This document shows positions 8,665 to 16,984 of a stretch of DNA of 64,000 nt, piece after piece; position 1 is the first letter of the stretch; each line of letters starts with the position of its first letter. The stretch is from contig CANLOU010000003.1 in the NCBI GenBank assembly GCA_947492995.1, forward strand, positions 62,001 to 126,000, given 5' to 3'. Made by a program: the position numbers and the translations under genes. Below the pieces are notes generated by a model that did no database searches, was not told where the DNA came from, and saw only the letters and a program-made list of their open reading frames with translations. The stretch is from an uncultured Litoreibacter sp. Lineage in GTDB: Bacteria > Pseudomonadota > Alphaproteobacteria > Rhodobacterales > Rhodobacteraceae.

Positions 8665-11379
8665 TCAGGTGAATGCGTAGGCAAATCCTTCATCCGTGCC
8701 TGACACGGTGACCGCGCTCAATTCCGCGCCGTCCAAAGATCGGTTGAGGATTTGGCGGCTCAGTTCCGGCAACAAAGTGTTGGTCAAAATCGCGTCGATC
8801 ATGCGCCCGCCGCTTTCGATTTCGGTACAGCGCGCCTTTATCAAATCCATCGCGGTTGGGTCCACCGTCAGCTCCGCGCCGTAGCCTTCGCCAAGCCGTT
8901 TTGCGATGGACCGCAGCTTGTGGCCGGCAATGGCTTCGATCATTTTGTCCGACAGCGGATTGAACGGAATGGTCACCACCCGGCCCAGCAATGCGGCGGG
9001 GAAAACGTTCAACAGGGGCGCGCGCAAGGCGGCAGTCAGCTCGTCAATATCCGCCTCCTTGGTGCCGTCTTCGGTCATGGCCATGATCTCGTCTGATCCG
9101 ACATTCGACGTCAGCAGGATCAACGTGTTTTTGAAATCAATCCGGCGGCCCTCGCTGTCATCCATCATGCCCTTGTCGAAGACCTGGAAGAAGATTTCAT
9201 GCACGTCGGAATGGGCCTTTTCGACCTCGTCCAGCAGCACCACGGAATAGGGGCGGCGTCTGACGGCTTCGGTCAAAAGCCCGCCCTTGCCGTAGCCGAC
9301 ATAGCCGGGCGGCGCACCCTTCAACGTGGACACGGTATGCGCTTCCTGAAATTCCGACATGTTGATGGAGATCAGGTTGCCTTCGCCCCCATACATCAGG
9401 TCCGCAATCGCCAGCGCCGTTTCGGTTTTGCCGACGCCGGACGGGCCGCATAGCATGAAGACGCCCACGGGCTTTTCGGGGGCCCGCAGCCCTGCGGTGG
9501 CGGTCTGAATACGATTGGCGATCATGTCCATGGCGTGGTCCTGGCCCACGACGCGTTCGCCCATGCTGTCTGCCAGTGCCAGCGCCCGTTCCGTTTGGCT
9601 GGACATCATGCGCCCCATCGGGATGCCGGTCCAATCTTGCACCACCGAGGCCACGGCCATCTTGTCCACACTTGGCAGGATCAGCGGTGTTTCGCCTTGC
9701 GCCTCGGTCAGCTCAGTCATGCGGTCGCGCAGGTTTTTCAGCGCGGCGTCGCGGTCGAAAGGCGCGTCGGGGGTGGCCTGTTCTTCCGGGCCTTGGTCCT
9801 CGCCTTCGGGCAATTCGATTTCCGCCCCGGTGTCGTCTAACGCGGCACCCGCCTGACGCAATTGCGCGCGCAGATCGAGGATGTCTTTGACCAAGGTTTG
9901 TTCGGCTTCCCAGCGCGCCTTGGCCTCGTCCAATGCGGCCTTTGCGTCCGCAATTTCGGCCTCCACCTCGGTTTTGCGCGCGTCAATGTCGATGCCGATC
10001 TCGCCCTCGCGTTCGATGATCCGGGCCTCGATTTCCAGCGCCGATAGGCGGCGTTCGATGTCATCGACTTCGGCGGGCGTCGCATGTTGGGACACGGCGA
10101 CCCGCGCGCAGGCGGTGTCGAGAAGGGAGATGGATTTGTCCGGCAATTGACGGCTGGGGATGTAGCGATGCGACAGCTTTACCGATGCCTCGATGGCTTC
10201 ATCCAGCACCTCGACCTTGTGGTGTTTTTCCAAAACGCCGGTCACGCCGCGCGACATGAGGATCGCTTTTTCCTCGCTCGGCTCGTCGATTTTGACGACC
10301 TGAAAGCGCCGCGTCAGCGCGGGGTCAGGTTCGATATGTTGCTTGTATTCGGCCCATGTCGTGGCAGCGACGGTGCGCAGCTCGCCCCGCGCAAGTGCGG
10401 GTTTCAACAGGTTCGCAGCGTCGCCCGTGCCTGCCGCACCGCCCGCGCCGATCAGCGTATGCGCCTCGTCGATGAACAGGATGATCGGGGTATCGGACGA
10501 TTGCACCTCGTCGATCACGGATTTCAGGCGTTTTTCAAACTCGCCCTTCACCGACGCGCCCGCCTGCATCAACCCGATGTCCAGCATTTGCAGGTCCACA
10601 TTGCGCAGTTGCGGCGGCACGTCGCCCTTGGCCAGACGCTGCGCGAAACCTTCCACGACGGCGGTTTTGCCGACGCCGGCCTCGCCCGTCAGGATCGGGT
10701 TGTTTTGCTTACGGCGCAGCAGGATGTCGATGATTTGGCGGATTTCGGTGTCACGCCCGACCACCGGGTCCATCTTCCCGTCCTTGGCGCGTTGCGTCAG
10801 GTTGGTTGCGTATTTTTCCAGCGAGGACTGGCCCTTGGGGGTCTTCTTCTTGGGGGCGTCGCTGTCGATGTCTTCATCGGTGCGTTCCAGCGATCCAGCC
10901 AGCAAATCATCCAGCTGCGCGGCCATTGCGGCGGGGTCCAGCTTGTCGAATTCGAGGCTGATCTTGAACAACAGCCCCTCCAGCATCGGCAATTGCAACG
11001 CGCTCAGCAGCACGTAGGCTGACCGAACCGTGTCGTCGCCAAATTCCAGCGACCCGTAATTCCACGCCTCCTGGATCGCGCGGAAAATGTGGTCCGAGAA
11101 CTCCTCAACCGAGCCCGCGCCATGCGGAAGTGAGTCGGTCGCACGCAGCATGTCGCCGGTCAATTTATGCCGGTCGACGCCTGCGCTTTCCAACAGAATG
11201 TCGAAATCCGAGCGGTCGCTATCGGCCAGTTCGGTGATGAAATGTACCAGCTCGACATAGGGATTCCCGCGCCGTTTAGCGGCTTGGGCGGCTGCGGAAA
11301 AAGCCTGCAAACAGATGGGGTTAAGTTTACCAACAAGCTCTTTTCGCTTGACGGTTTCTTGCGAACCACGTGACGCCAT
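8665..11379 (-). CDS. clpV: T6SS sheath-disassembly AAA+ ATPase ClpV (TssH)
   Basis: Double-ring AAA+ ATPase that extracts and recycles contracted TssB/TssC sheath. The 904-residue product has a Clp N-terminal domain (to about 160). The first AAA domain has Walker A GEAGVGKT at 232-239 and Walker B LFIDEAH near 303. A coiled-coil M-domain with IERRLSALEIEARI covers about 440-520, and the second AAA domain has GPSGVGKT at 645-652. It is the first gene of the minus-strand T6SS block and diverges from the kinase gene across 147 bp. Confidence 0.96.
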   Translation of the reverse strand: MASRGSQETVKRKELVGKLNPICLQAFSAAAQAAKRRGNPYVELVHFITELADSDRSDFDILLESAGVDRHKLTGDMLRATDSLPHGAGSVEEFSDHIFRAIQEAWNYGSLEFGDDTVRSAYVLLSALQLPMLEGLLFKISLEFDKLDPAAMAAQLDDLLAGSLERTDEDIDSDAPKKKTPKGQSSLEKYATNLTQRAKDGKMDPVVGRDTEIRQIIDILLRRKQNNPILTGEAGVGKTAVVEGFAQRLAKGDVPPQLRNVDLQMLDIGLMQAGASVKGEFEKRLKSVIDEVQSSDTPIILFIDEAHTLIGAGGAAGTGDAANLLKPALARGELRTVAATTWAEYKQHIEPDPALTRRFQVVKIDEPSEEKAILMSRGVTGVLEKHHKVEVLDEAIEASVKLSHRYIPSRQLPDKSISLLDTACARVAVSQHATPAEVDDIERRLSALEIEARIIEREGEIGIDIDARKTEVEAEIADAKAALDEAKARWEAEQTLVKDILDLRAQLRQAGAALDDTGAEIELPEGEDQGPEEQATPDAPFDRDAALKNLRDRMTELTEAQGETPLILPSVDKMAVASVVQDWTGIPMGRMMSSQTERALALADSMGERVVGQDHAMDMIANRIQTATAGLRAPEKPVGVFMLCGPSGVGKTETALAIADLMYGGEGNLISINMSEFQEAHTVSTLKGAPPGYVGYGKGGLLTEAVRRRPYSVVLLDEVEKAHSDVHEIFFQVFDKGMMDDSEGRRIDFKNTLILLTSNVGSDEIMAMTEDGTKEADIDELTAALRAPLLNVFPAALLGRVVTIPFNPLSDKMIEAIAGHKLRSIAKRLGEGYGAELTVDPTAMDLIKARCTEIESGGRMIDAILTNTLLPELSRQILNRSLDGAELSAVTVSGTDEGFAYAFT

Positions 11380-11526
11380 AATGCGTGACCTCGTCTATGT
11401 AAAAAATGTGTTGTTCAAAAAAATCAGCAGAAAAATCTAAATCGTATAATATGCAAACTATAGACCCAAAGTTTTTGAAACGCGACACTTTTTGATGAGG
11501 AGCAATTCCCGCTCCGGAGAATTTAT
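11380..11526. promoter_or_regulatory. AT-rich divergent promoter region between clpV and the T6SS kinase
   Basis: 147 bp, visibly A/T-rich compared with the flanking genes. TATAAT at 11445-11450 is a good -10 match on the plus strand, but no clear -35 sits at 17 bp. GGAG at 11515-11518 precedes the kinase ATG. The region must hold both divergent promoters; exact starts cannot be read. Confidence 0.45.
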
Positions 11527-13629
11527 ATGATCGACCAGATGCCCGGCGATATTTTCACGGCTGGCCAAATCCTGAACAACACCTATGAAATTCTTGGCGT
11601 TTTGGGCCGTGGCGGGACCGGCGAAGTTTACCTTGCGCGCAACCAGATTGTGGGTCGCCAAGTTGCGATCAAGGCGCTGAATTCGCAGTTTTCCGACAAT
11701 GACGACTACCTTGAATTGATGAAGCGCGAGGAAGAAATGCGCGACATCGTGCATGACGCGGTGGTGCGCTATTCGGAATGTTCGCGCTCCGATCAGGGGC
11801 ATGTCTTTTTGGTGATGGAATTTGTCGACGGCGTGTCGCTGAACGATCTGATGATGGAACGTCGGCTCGACGAAAAAGAACTTCTGATTATTGCGCACCG
11901 CGTTCTGGAAGGGCTTGTTCCGGTCCACAAGCACCAGATTGTGCATCGTGATTTGTCGCCCGATAATATCATTTTGCGCGATGGCGACCCGGAACGGGCG
12001 ACGATTATTGACTTTGGCATTGCCAAAGACACCAGCGCGGGCGCGCGCACGATTGTGGGCAATGATTTCGCCGGAAAATATGAATATGCGGCGCCCGAGC
12101 AGCTGGATGGGCATTCGGAATACCGAACGGATCTATACGCGTTGGGCGCGTCGCTTTTGGCGGCGTATCGCCGCGAAATTCCATTTCTGGGGGCAACGCC
12201 CGGCGAGATTATCCGCCGCAAGCAAGAGCCGCTGGACACCGAAGGGGTACGGCCTCCGTTAAGGGAGTTTATTGATTGGTTATCGGCCCCGAAGCTGGAG
12301 GACCGCCCCCTGGATGCGGCCGACGCACTGCAGCGATTGAGCACCAGATACCTCAAAGCGCCGACCGTGCGGAAACGTCGGGACCGGCCCGATAACAAGA
12401 AGAAAGCCCGCGGGCTGAAATGGCTCGCTGTCCCGGTTCTTGCGTGTGCGGCGGGGGCGGGCCTGTGGGTCACGGGCCTGCTTGGGCCGCTGTTTCAGGA
12501 CCCGCTGCCCGTGGTCAGCCCATATGAATTCACAGCGCGTGTCGACCGCGATGGCACGGCCGAGCTGTCAGGTTTTATGCCAGACTTACAATCGGTTGAC
12601 CAAATTTCATCCGTCTTTGCCACCGTGGCAGATGGGTCAGACATCAACGCCGCGTTGGAGCTCGCCGATGGCGTGCCTTCACCGGACTGGCCGTCTTTGA
12701 TGCAGGACCTGCTTGGATTGGCACAGGGGTTGGAGGACTGGCAATTGGAGGTCTCCGACATGTCCGCAGAGTTCAGCGCCATCACGCAAAACGGTGCTGC
12801 GCGCGCGGAATTAGAGGCCGCGTTGGCCGCCTTCTCAGACGCAAACGGCCTTACGATCAAACAGAATTTAGTTGCAGGCCCGGCCGTGTTGCCGGTGCCT
12901 CAAGTGCAGGAGATGTTAACCAACTTAGCGACCTGTGGGCCGTTTTCTGTCACGCCGAACCCATCCGGCAGCTATGCGCTATATGACACCATCACTGTAA
13001 CAGGCGACATCGCCAATGCGGCGGACGAGGCCGCGTTACTGAACGCCTTGGCCCCGCAAATTGGCGACCGAAAGCTGCGGTTGGAAACGGTCACCCTGAA
13101 CGAAGATCTCTGCGCCATACGCAACGTGTTGCCTGACGCGCCATCGGCAAATCTGTCCATTTGGCTGGGCGATGGCGGCACTGGCGAGCCGGTGCTGTCG
13201 GGCATTTACACCACACATCAAAACCCGATTGTCGAGGTGCATGTCCCATCAACACTCAATGACGGCTCACTTTGGGTGATGGTCGTGGACAATACCGGCA
13301 AGGTCTTTCACGTCCTGCCAAATGTGAACAACGCAAAGCACGATATCGCCTCATTGGGGCAGGTCAAAAACGGGGTGCGGCAGGTGCGGGTTCTGCATTC
13401 GGTTGCGGAATTTCAGGCCGACAATTCCAAGTTGGCGATGCGTGTTGACCCCACCAGTTACGGCAAAAGCGAGGTGGTCGCCGTCTTGACCCGCAGCGAT
13501 TTATTTGACCTGCGCCGCCCACGCGATGAAAGCGTGACATCAGTCGCCGAAGCTTTGGCCGACGCATTTGTTGGCAAGGAAGATGACTTAATTGGTGTGG
13601 CGCGTCGCATCATTGATGCAAGGCCATGA
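11527..13629 (+). CDS. Membrane Ser/Thr protein kinase of the T6SS (PpkA-like)
   Basis: Probable T6SS regulator that phosphorylates the FHA protein encoded in the same locus. The 700-residue product has a cytoplasmic kinase domain (residues about 15-275). It carries a glycine loop LGRGGTGEVYLA, VAIK with Lys49, catalytic loop HRDLSPDN (140-147), DFG at 162-164 and APEQ near 189. The catalytic-loop Lys is replaced by Ser, as in a known subset of bacterial kinases. A Lys/Arg-rich stretch leads to one transmembrane helix (about 298-320) and a periplasmic region of about 375 residues. Its last 180 residues (LWVMVVDNTGKVFHVLPN) resemble DUF4384-type domains. Divergent from clpV. Confidence 0.88.
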   Translation: MIDQMPGDIFTAGQILNNTYEILGVLGRGGTGEVYLARNQIVGRQVAIKALNSQFSDNDDYLELMKREEEMRDIVHDAVVRYSECSRSDQGHVFLVMEFVDGVSLNDLMMERRLDEKELLIIAHRVLEGLVPVHKHQIVHRDLSPDNIILRDGDPERATIIDFGIAKDTSAGARTIVGNDFAGKYEYAAPEQLDGHSEYRTDLYALGASLLAAYRREIPFLGATPGEIIRRKQEPLDTEGVRPPLREFIDWLSAPKLEDRPLDAADALQRLSTRYLKAPTVRKRRDRPDNKKKARGLKWLAVPVLACAAGAGLWVTGLLGPLFQDPLPVVSPYEFTARVDRDGTAELSGFMPDLQSVDQISSVFATVADGSDINAALELADGVPSPDWPSLMQDLLGLAQGLEDWQLEVSDMSAEFSAITQNGAARAELEAALAAFSDANGLTIKQNLVAGPAVLPVPQVQEMLTNLATCGPFSVTPNPSGSYALYDTITVTGDIANAADEAALLNALAPQIGDRKLRLETVTLNEDLCAIRNVLPDAPSANLSIWLGDGGTGEPVLSGIYTTHQNPIVEVHVPSTLNDGSLWVMVVDNTGKVFHVLPNVNNAKHDIASLGQVKNGVRQVRVLHSVAEFQADNSKLAMRVDPTSYGKSEVVAVLTRSDLFDLRRPRDESVTSVAEALADAFVGKEDDLIGVARRIIDARP

Positions 13630-13845
13630 TTTGGGTGTCTTCTGTTACAAGAAAAACTAATTACACAGCAAGTAATTGCTCATTAAATTAGCAATGTAAT
13701 AGCAATGTGATTTGAAGTTATATGGTATTGCGGTAACGTGATTCTACATTTTCTTTAATGGCACTTTCTCATGAATTATATTTATGCTTAGTCGGTATTG
13801 CGGTAATTCCCGCCCTAATAGGGACCCACTGCGCGCCGCCAAAAG
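13630..13845. other. AT-rich non-coding stretch at the edge of the T6SS locus
   Basis: No credible gene. The base composition is far more A/T-rich than the surroundings. It contains GCAATGT twice (13691, 13702), an ATTGCT/AGCAAT inverted pair, and the direct repeat GGTATTGCGGTAA at 13724 and 13794. It looks like a rearrangement or insertion scar. Confidence 0.5.
13724..13806. repeat. Direct repeat pair GGTATTGCGGTAA
   Basis: The 13-mer occurs exactly at 13724-13736 and 13794-13806, 70 bp apart, flanking an AT-rich segment immediately before the gene remnant. Confidence 0.6.
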
Positions 13846-14139
13846 ATGGCCCGGCGCAATGCGGCGGACATGCAGGTGACCCTATCAGTGAATGAATGTG
13901 ACTTTCAGGCCGGGGCCCTTGTGGACCCTGACGGTGTCGGCATCACCCGAACATCCCAAGAGATAGAGCCGCAAGCGGCCCTAGAAGCCTGCGTCGCGTC
14001 CGTTGCGCGCGCCTCCGAGAATGGGCGTTTCCTTTACCAACTGGGGCGCGCCAACTTGGCGCGGCGCGATGTTGACGCGGCGCAGACTGGATTAGTCGTC
14101 AAAGCCCGAGGGTGGTGCCAAATTCAGACGGCAGCGTAA
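13846..14139 (+). pseudogene. Truncated remnant of a TPR/Sel1-type repeat protein
   Basis: A 97-codon open frame. Residues about 18-80 (CDFQAGALVDPDGV, then ALEACVASVA, GRFLYQLGRANLARRDVDAA) have the pattern C-D-x-x-A-...-A-x-x-A-C-...-R-F-x-x-Q-L-G-R-A. This pattern is common in TPR/Sel1 proteins, often attached to caspase-like domains, of alphaproteobacteria. The similarity stops at about 14090. The frame then runs antisense over the end of the next gene, and a TAG lies eight codons upstream of the ATG. The best reading is a fragment left by deletion. Translation is unproven. Confidence 0.5.
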
Positions 14140-15220
14140 CTTCGATCAATTCGCAGTCGGGGGAAGCATCGGTGTAACGCGTCTTCAGAAACGGTGGCAA
14201 AACGAAGGCGTCACCGACGCCAAGGGCGTGAACCGGATCACCGGTGCCGCTGACCTCAAGCGACAGCGCGCCTTGTTTGACGAAGGTGAACAAAATGTCG
14301 GTGTCGTGGCTGGCCCATGGCGTCTTGCCACCGGTTGGACGGCTGACCTGAACCCCCGCAACGCCGCCGGTCGCGGCGCCGATGCCAGTGTCTCGCGCCT
14401 CCCAGCCGGGGAGGCGCCAAGGCGACCAAGTGGCGTCTTCGCTGCGATGGTGCACGAATGTCGTGCCCTGCCAATCCCGGTCTTTGACCGCGGGGCCATT
14501 TGGCAGCTCCATCTCGTGGTCGATGGTGGTGATATGTTCGGCGGGCACGCCGATTTCTAGAACCTCGACATTGTCGGAGGCCTCCAGCACCCGGTGCCGG
14601 ATCTGCGGGGGCTGGATGACGCAGTTGCCCGCCTCAAGAATGAAGGGCGCGCCCTGATCCTCATAGACCAACCGCACCCAGCCATGCAGGCAAAATATCA
14701 GCTGAAAGCCGACCACATGGTAATGCACCATGTCCGGCACCGGCCCCCCGTCAGGGATGCGGATATGGGAGGCGATGATCGACCCACCAAGCCGGTCGGT
14801 GATAAGGTCACGGTACCGCATGCCAGCGCGGCCAATGACCCAGGCATCGCTGTCCTCAAGGCGGCGCACCATGAAGGAGTGGCGGGTCTCGGGGATCACG
14901 AGGGCGGGGTTGGCGTCGTCAATGTCAATGCGCGTGCCGCTGGGGCTGGTCAGATGCGCCGCCCCGTCGGCAACCTCTTTGGGCCGGGTGCAGCGAAGGC
15001 GCAGATGCGCGGGCGGCTGGGCGCTGTCACGGTCCAGGCGCAGCCGCAACCCGTGGCCCGAGATACGCGCCACGGCGGGGTCATCCGCGGGGTAGATTTC
15101 GTCTAACCGGAAGCCGAGCCTGTCCAGAAAGAACGGCAGTTCGATCTTCAGGTCCTGCGCGGGCAGCACCACCTCGGCGGAGGCGATCTGGGTTGGCTGT
15201 GTCTTGCGGTCGTCGGTCAT
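14099..15220 (-). CDS. Cupin protein with N-terminal VOC-like domain
   Basis: The 373-residue protein appears to have three parts. Residues about 12-110 resemble a glyoxalase/VOC half-domain (VVLPAQDLKIELPFFLDRLGF). A first cupin follows at about 150-235, with HYHVVGFQLIFCLHGWVRL and IQPPQIRHRVLEAS. A second cupin lies at about 280-365, with DILFTFVKQGALSLEV and DAFVLPPFLKTRY. Metal-binding His residues are visible in the first cupin only. The ATG overlaps the stop of the upstream CoA ligase by 4 bp, so both act together, next to kynureninase. The enzymatic role is unknown; an aromatic-acid step is inferred from context only. Confidence 0.75.
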   Translation of the reverse strand: MTDDRKTQPTQIASAEVVLPAQDLKIELPFFLDRLGFRLDEIYPADDPAVARISGHGLRLRLDRDSAQPPAHLRLRCTRPKEVADGAAHLTSPSGTRIDIDDANPALVIPETRHSFMVRRLEDSDAWVIGRAGMRYRDLITDRLGGSIIASHIRIPDGGPVPDMVHYHVVGFQLIFCLHGWVRLVYEDQGAPFILEAGNCVIQPPQIRHRVLEASDNVEVLEIGVPAEHITTIDHEMELPNGPAVKDRDWQGTTFVHHRSEDATWSPWRLPGWEARDTGIGAATGGVAGVQVSRPTGGKTPWASHDTDILFTFVKQGALSLEVSGTGDPVHALGVGDAFVLPPFLKTRYTDASPDCELIEVTLPSEFGTTLGL

Positions 15221-16890
15221 GGCGGGACGCCTTGGGTGGGGGGCATGTTGGCCTCCTTGGCGGCCTCTGTTTCGGCGCGGCGTCGCAGCTCTGCGCGGAT
15301 GATCTTGCCCGTGGTGGTCAGGGGCATGTCGGGCAAGAACCGCACAATGCGCGGGGCCTCATATGGGGCCAGCCGCTGGCGCACGTGGTCGGCGATTTCG
15401 GCGGCCAGCAGGTCGGATGGCTCAGTGCCATCCATCAGCTGAACATAGGCCGCGACCACGGTGCCGCGCAGGGCGTCCGGCTTGCCAACAACGCCCGCCA
15501 TCTGCACGGCGGGGTGGGCCAAAATGCAGTCTTCGATTTCGGCGGGGCCAATGCGGTATCCGGCAGAGCTGATGATGTCGTCGTCGCGCCCCACAAAGGC
15601 AATGCGCCCCGACGCGGTCTTGCGGCCCTGGTCGCCCGTCAGCAGCCATTTGGTGTCGCCCACGGTCAGGAACTTCTCTGCCGTGGCCGCAGGGTTGTTC
15701 CAGTAGTGCAGAAACATCACCGGGTTCGGCGCGCGCACCGCGATGGCGCCTTCGTCGCCAACACCCAGAGGCGCGCCTGACGGGATGTCCAGCACCTCCA
15801 CCTCATGCCCAGGCACGCCAAAGCCCATCACGCCGGGCTCGGCTGGTGCCAGCGCCATGCAGGAGGAAACGATCATGTTGCACTCCGTCTGGCCGTAAAA
15901 TTCGTTGATGGTGGTGCCAAAGGCCCGCTCGCCCCACGCGATCAGCTCGCGGCCCAGCGTTTCCCCGCCGCTGCCGACGGACCGCAGGGTCAGGGGCGGC
16001 ACGTCCGTGTCCTGCCGCATCATCTTCAACGCGGTCGGCGGCAGGAAGGCGTTGCGCACGCCGTGGTCCTGCATCAGCTGAAACGCGGCTTTGGCGGTGA
16101 ACTTTTTGAACCGGCAGGCGACCACCGGGACGCCGTGGTGCAAGGCGGGCATCAGCACGTCCAGCAGCCCGCCGATCCATGCCCAATCCGCAGGCGTCCA
16201 GATGCGGTCGCCGGGCTGCGGGAAGAAGTTGTGGCTCATCTCGACCCCTGGCAAATGGCCCAACAGCACCCGGTGCGCATGCAGTGCGCCCTTTGGTTTG
16301 CCGGTGGTCCCTGAGGTGTAAATCAAGATCGCGGGGTCGCAGGCCTTGCTGTCCACGGCGTCAAACGCGGTGGGCTGGGCCCGGCAAATGGCGGCAAAGC
16401 CCTGCGGGTCGGGGTCGTCTATATTGACCACATGGTGCAGCTCCGGCAGCGCGTCGCGCAGCCCTGCCAGCTTGGCCGCGCCTTCGTGGTTGCAGATCAC
16501 CATGGAGGCGCCTGAATCCTTCAGCCGGTGCAGCAACGCGTCGGGCCCGAACTGGGTGAACAATGGCAACGAAATCCGCCCCGCCTTCAGCGCGGCGATA
16601 TGGGTCAGCGCGGTCTCAACGCATTGCGGCAGCAGCACGCCCACGCGATCGCCCGGTTCGGTCATTGCGGCAATCGCGCCTGCCAGCTGGTTCGAGCGGT
16701 CGCGCAACGCGCCAAAGCTGACCTCGGCCGCTGACCCGTCTGCCGCCACGTCAATGATCGCCAGGGCCTCGGGGTCGCGCAGCGCAGGCCGGTCGCAAAT
16801 GTCGACGCCAATGTTGTAGCGCTCCGGGATGGTCCAGCGGAACGCGGCGCGGGTGGCCTCGATGGTGTCTTTTGCTTTCAGCATGCTCAT
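15217..16890 (-). CDS. AMP-forming acyl-CoA synthetase (medium-chain/aromatic acid type)
   Basis: Adenylate-forming ligase of the ACS family that makes an acyl-CoA from a free acid, ATP and CoA. The 557-residue product has the P-loop ILIYTSGTTGKPKGALHA at about residue 190, NEFYGQTECNMI as the A5 motif, and LLTGDQGRKTASGRIAFVGRDDDIISSAGYRIGP for A7-A8. The catalytic lysine is in TTTGKIIRAELR near the C-terminus. The overall pattern is closest to medium-chain/benzoate-type synthetases. It is coupled to the VOC-cupin gene by an ATGA overlap and diverges from kynU, which points to an aromatic amino acid product such as anthranilate as substrate. An alternative start is the Met two codons in. Confidence 0.82.
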   Translation of the reverse strand: MSMLKAKDTIEATRAAFRWTIPERYNIGVDICDRPALRDPEALAIIDVAADGSAAEVSFGALRDRSNQLAGAIAAMTEPGDRVGVLLPQCVETALTHIAALKAGRISLPLFTQFGPDALLHRLKDSGASMVICNHEGAAKLAGLRDALPELHHVVNIDDPDPQGFAAICRAQPTAFDAVDSKACDPAILIYTSGTTGKPKGALHAHRVLLGHLPGVEMSHNFFPQPGDRIWTPADWAWIGGLLDVLMPALHHGVPVVACRFKKFTAKAAFQLMQDHGVRNAFLPPTALKMMRQDTDVPPLTLRSVGSGGETLGRELIAWGERAFGTTINEFYGQTECNMIVSSCMALAPAEPGVMGFGVPGHEVEVLDIPSGAPLGVGDEGAIAVRAPNPVMFLHYWNNPAATAEKFLTVGDTKWLLTGDQGRKTASGRIAFVGRDDDIISSAGYRIGPAEIEDCILAHPAVQMAGVVGKPDALRGTVVAAYVQLMDGTEPSDLLAAEIADHVRQRLAPYEAPRIVRFLPDMPLTTTGKIIRAELRRRAETEAAKEANMPPTQGVPP

Positions 16891-16984
16891 CCCCTACACC
16901 GAAACACGGGCGATGGTGGACGTCCAGCCAAAGCTGTGGAACACCTGAAGCCGCATCAAACCCGCATCAAAAAGAGGCGCCCCG
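16891..16984. promoter_or_regulatory. Divergent promoter region, CoA ligase / kynU
   Basis: 94 bp separates the two divergent starts. It contains GTAGGGG just before the ligase start on the minus strand and AAAGAGG before kynU. No regulator gene is adjacent and no clear operator was recognised. Confidence 0.4.

Noticed and set aside
11527-13629. Pseudokinase because of HRDLS instead of HRDLK
   Set aside because: The catalytic Asp, DFG and VAIK lysine are all present and Ser at this place is seen in other active bacterial kinases, so inactivity is not supported.
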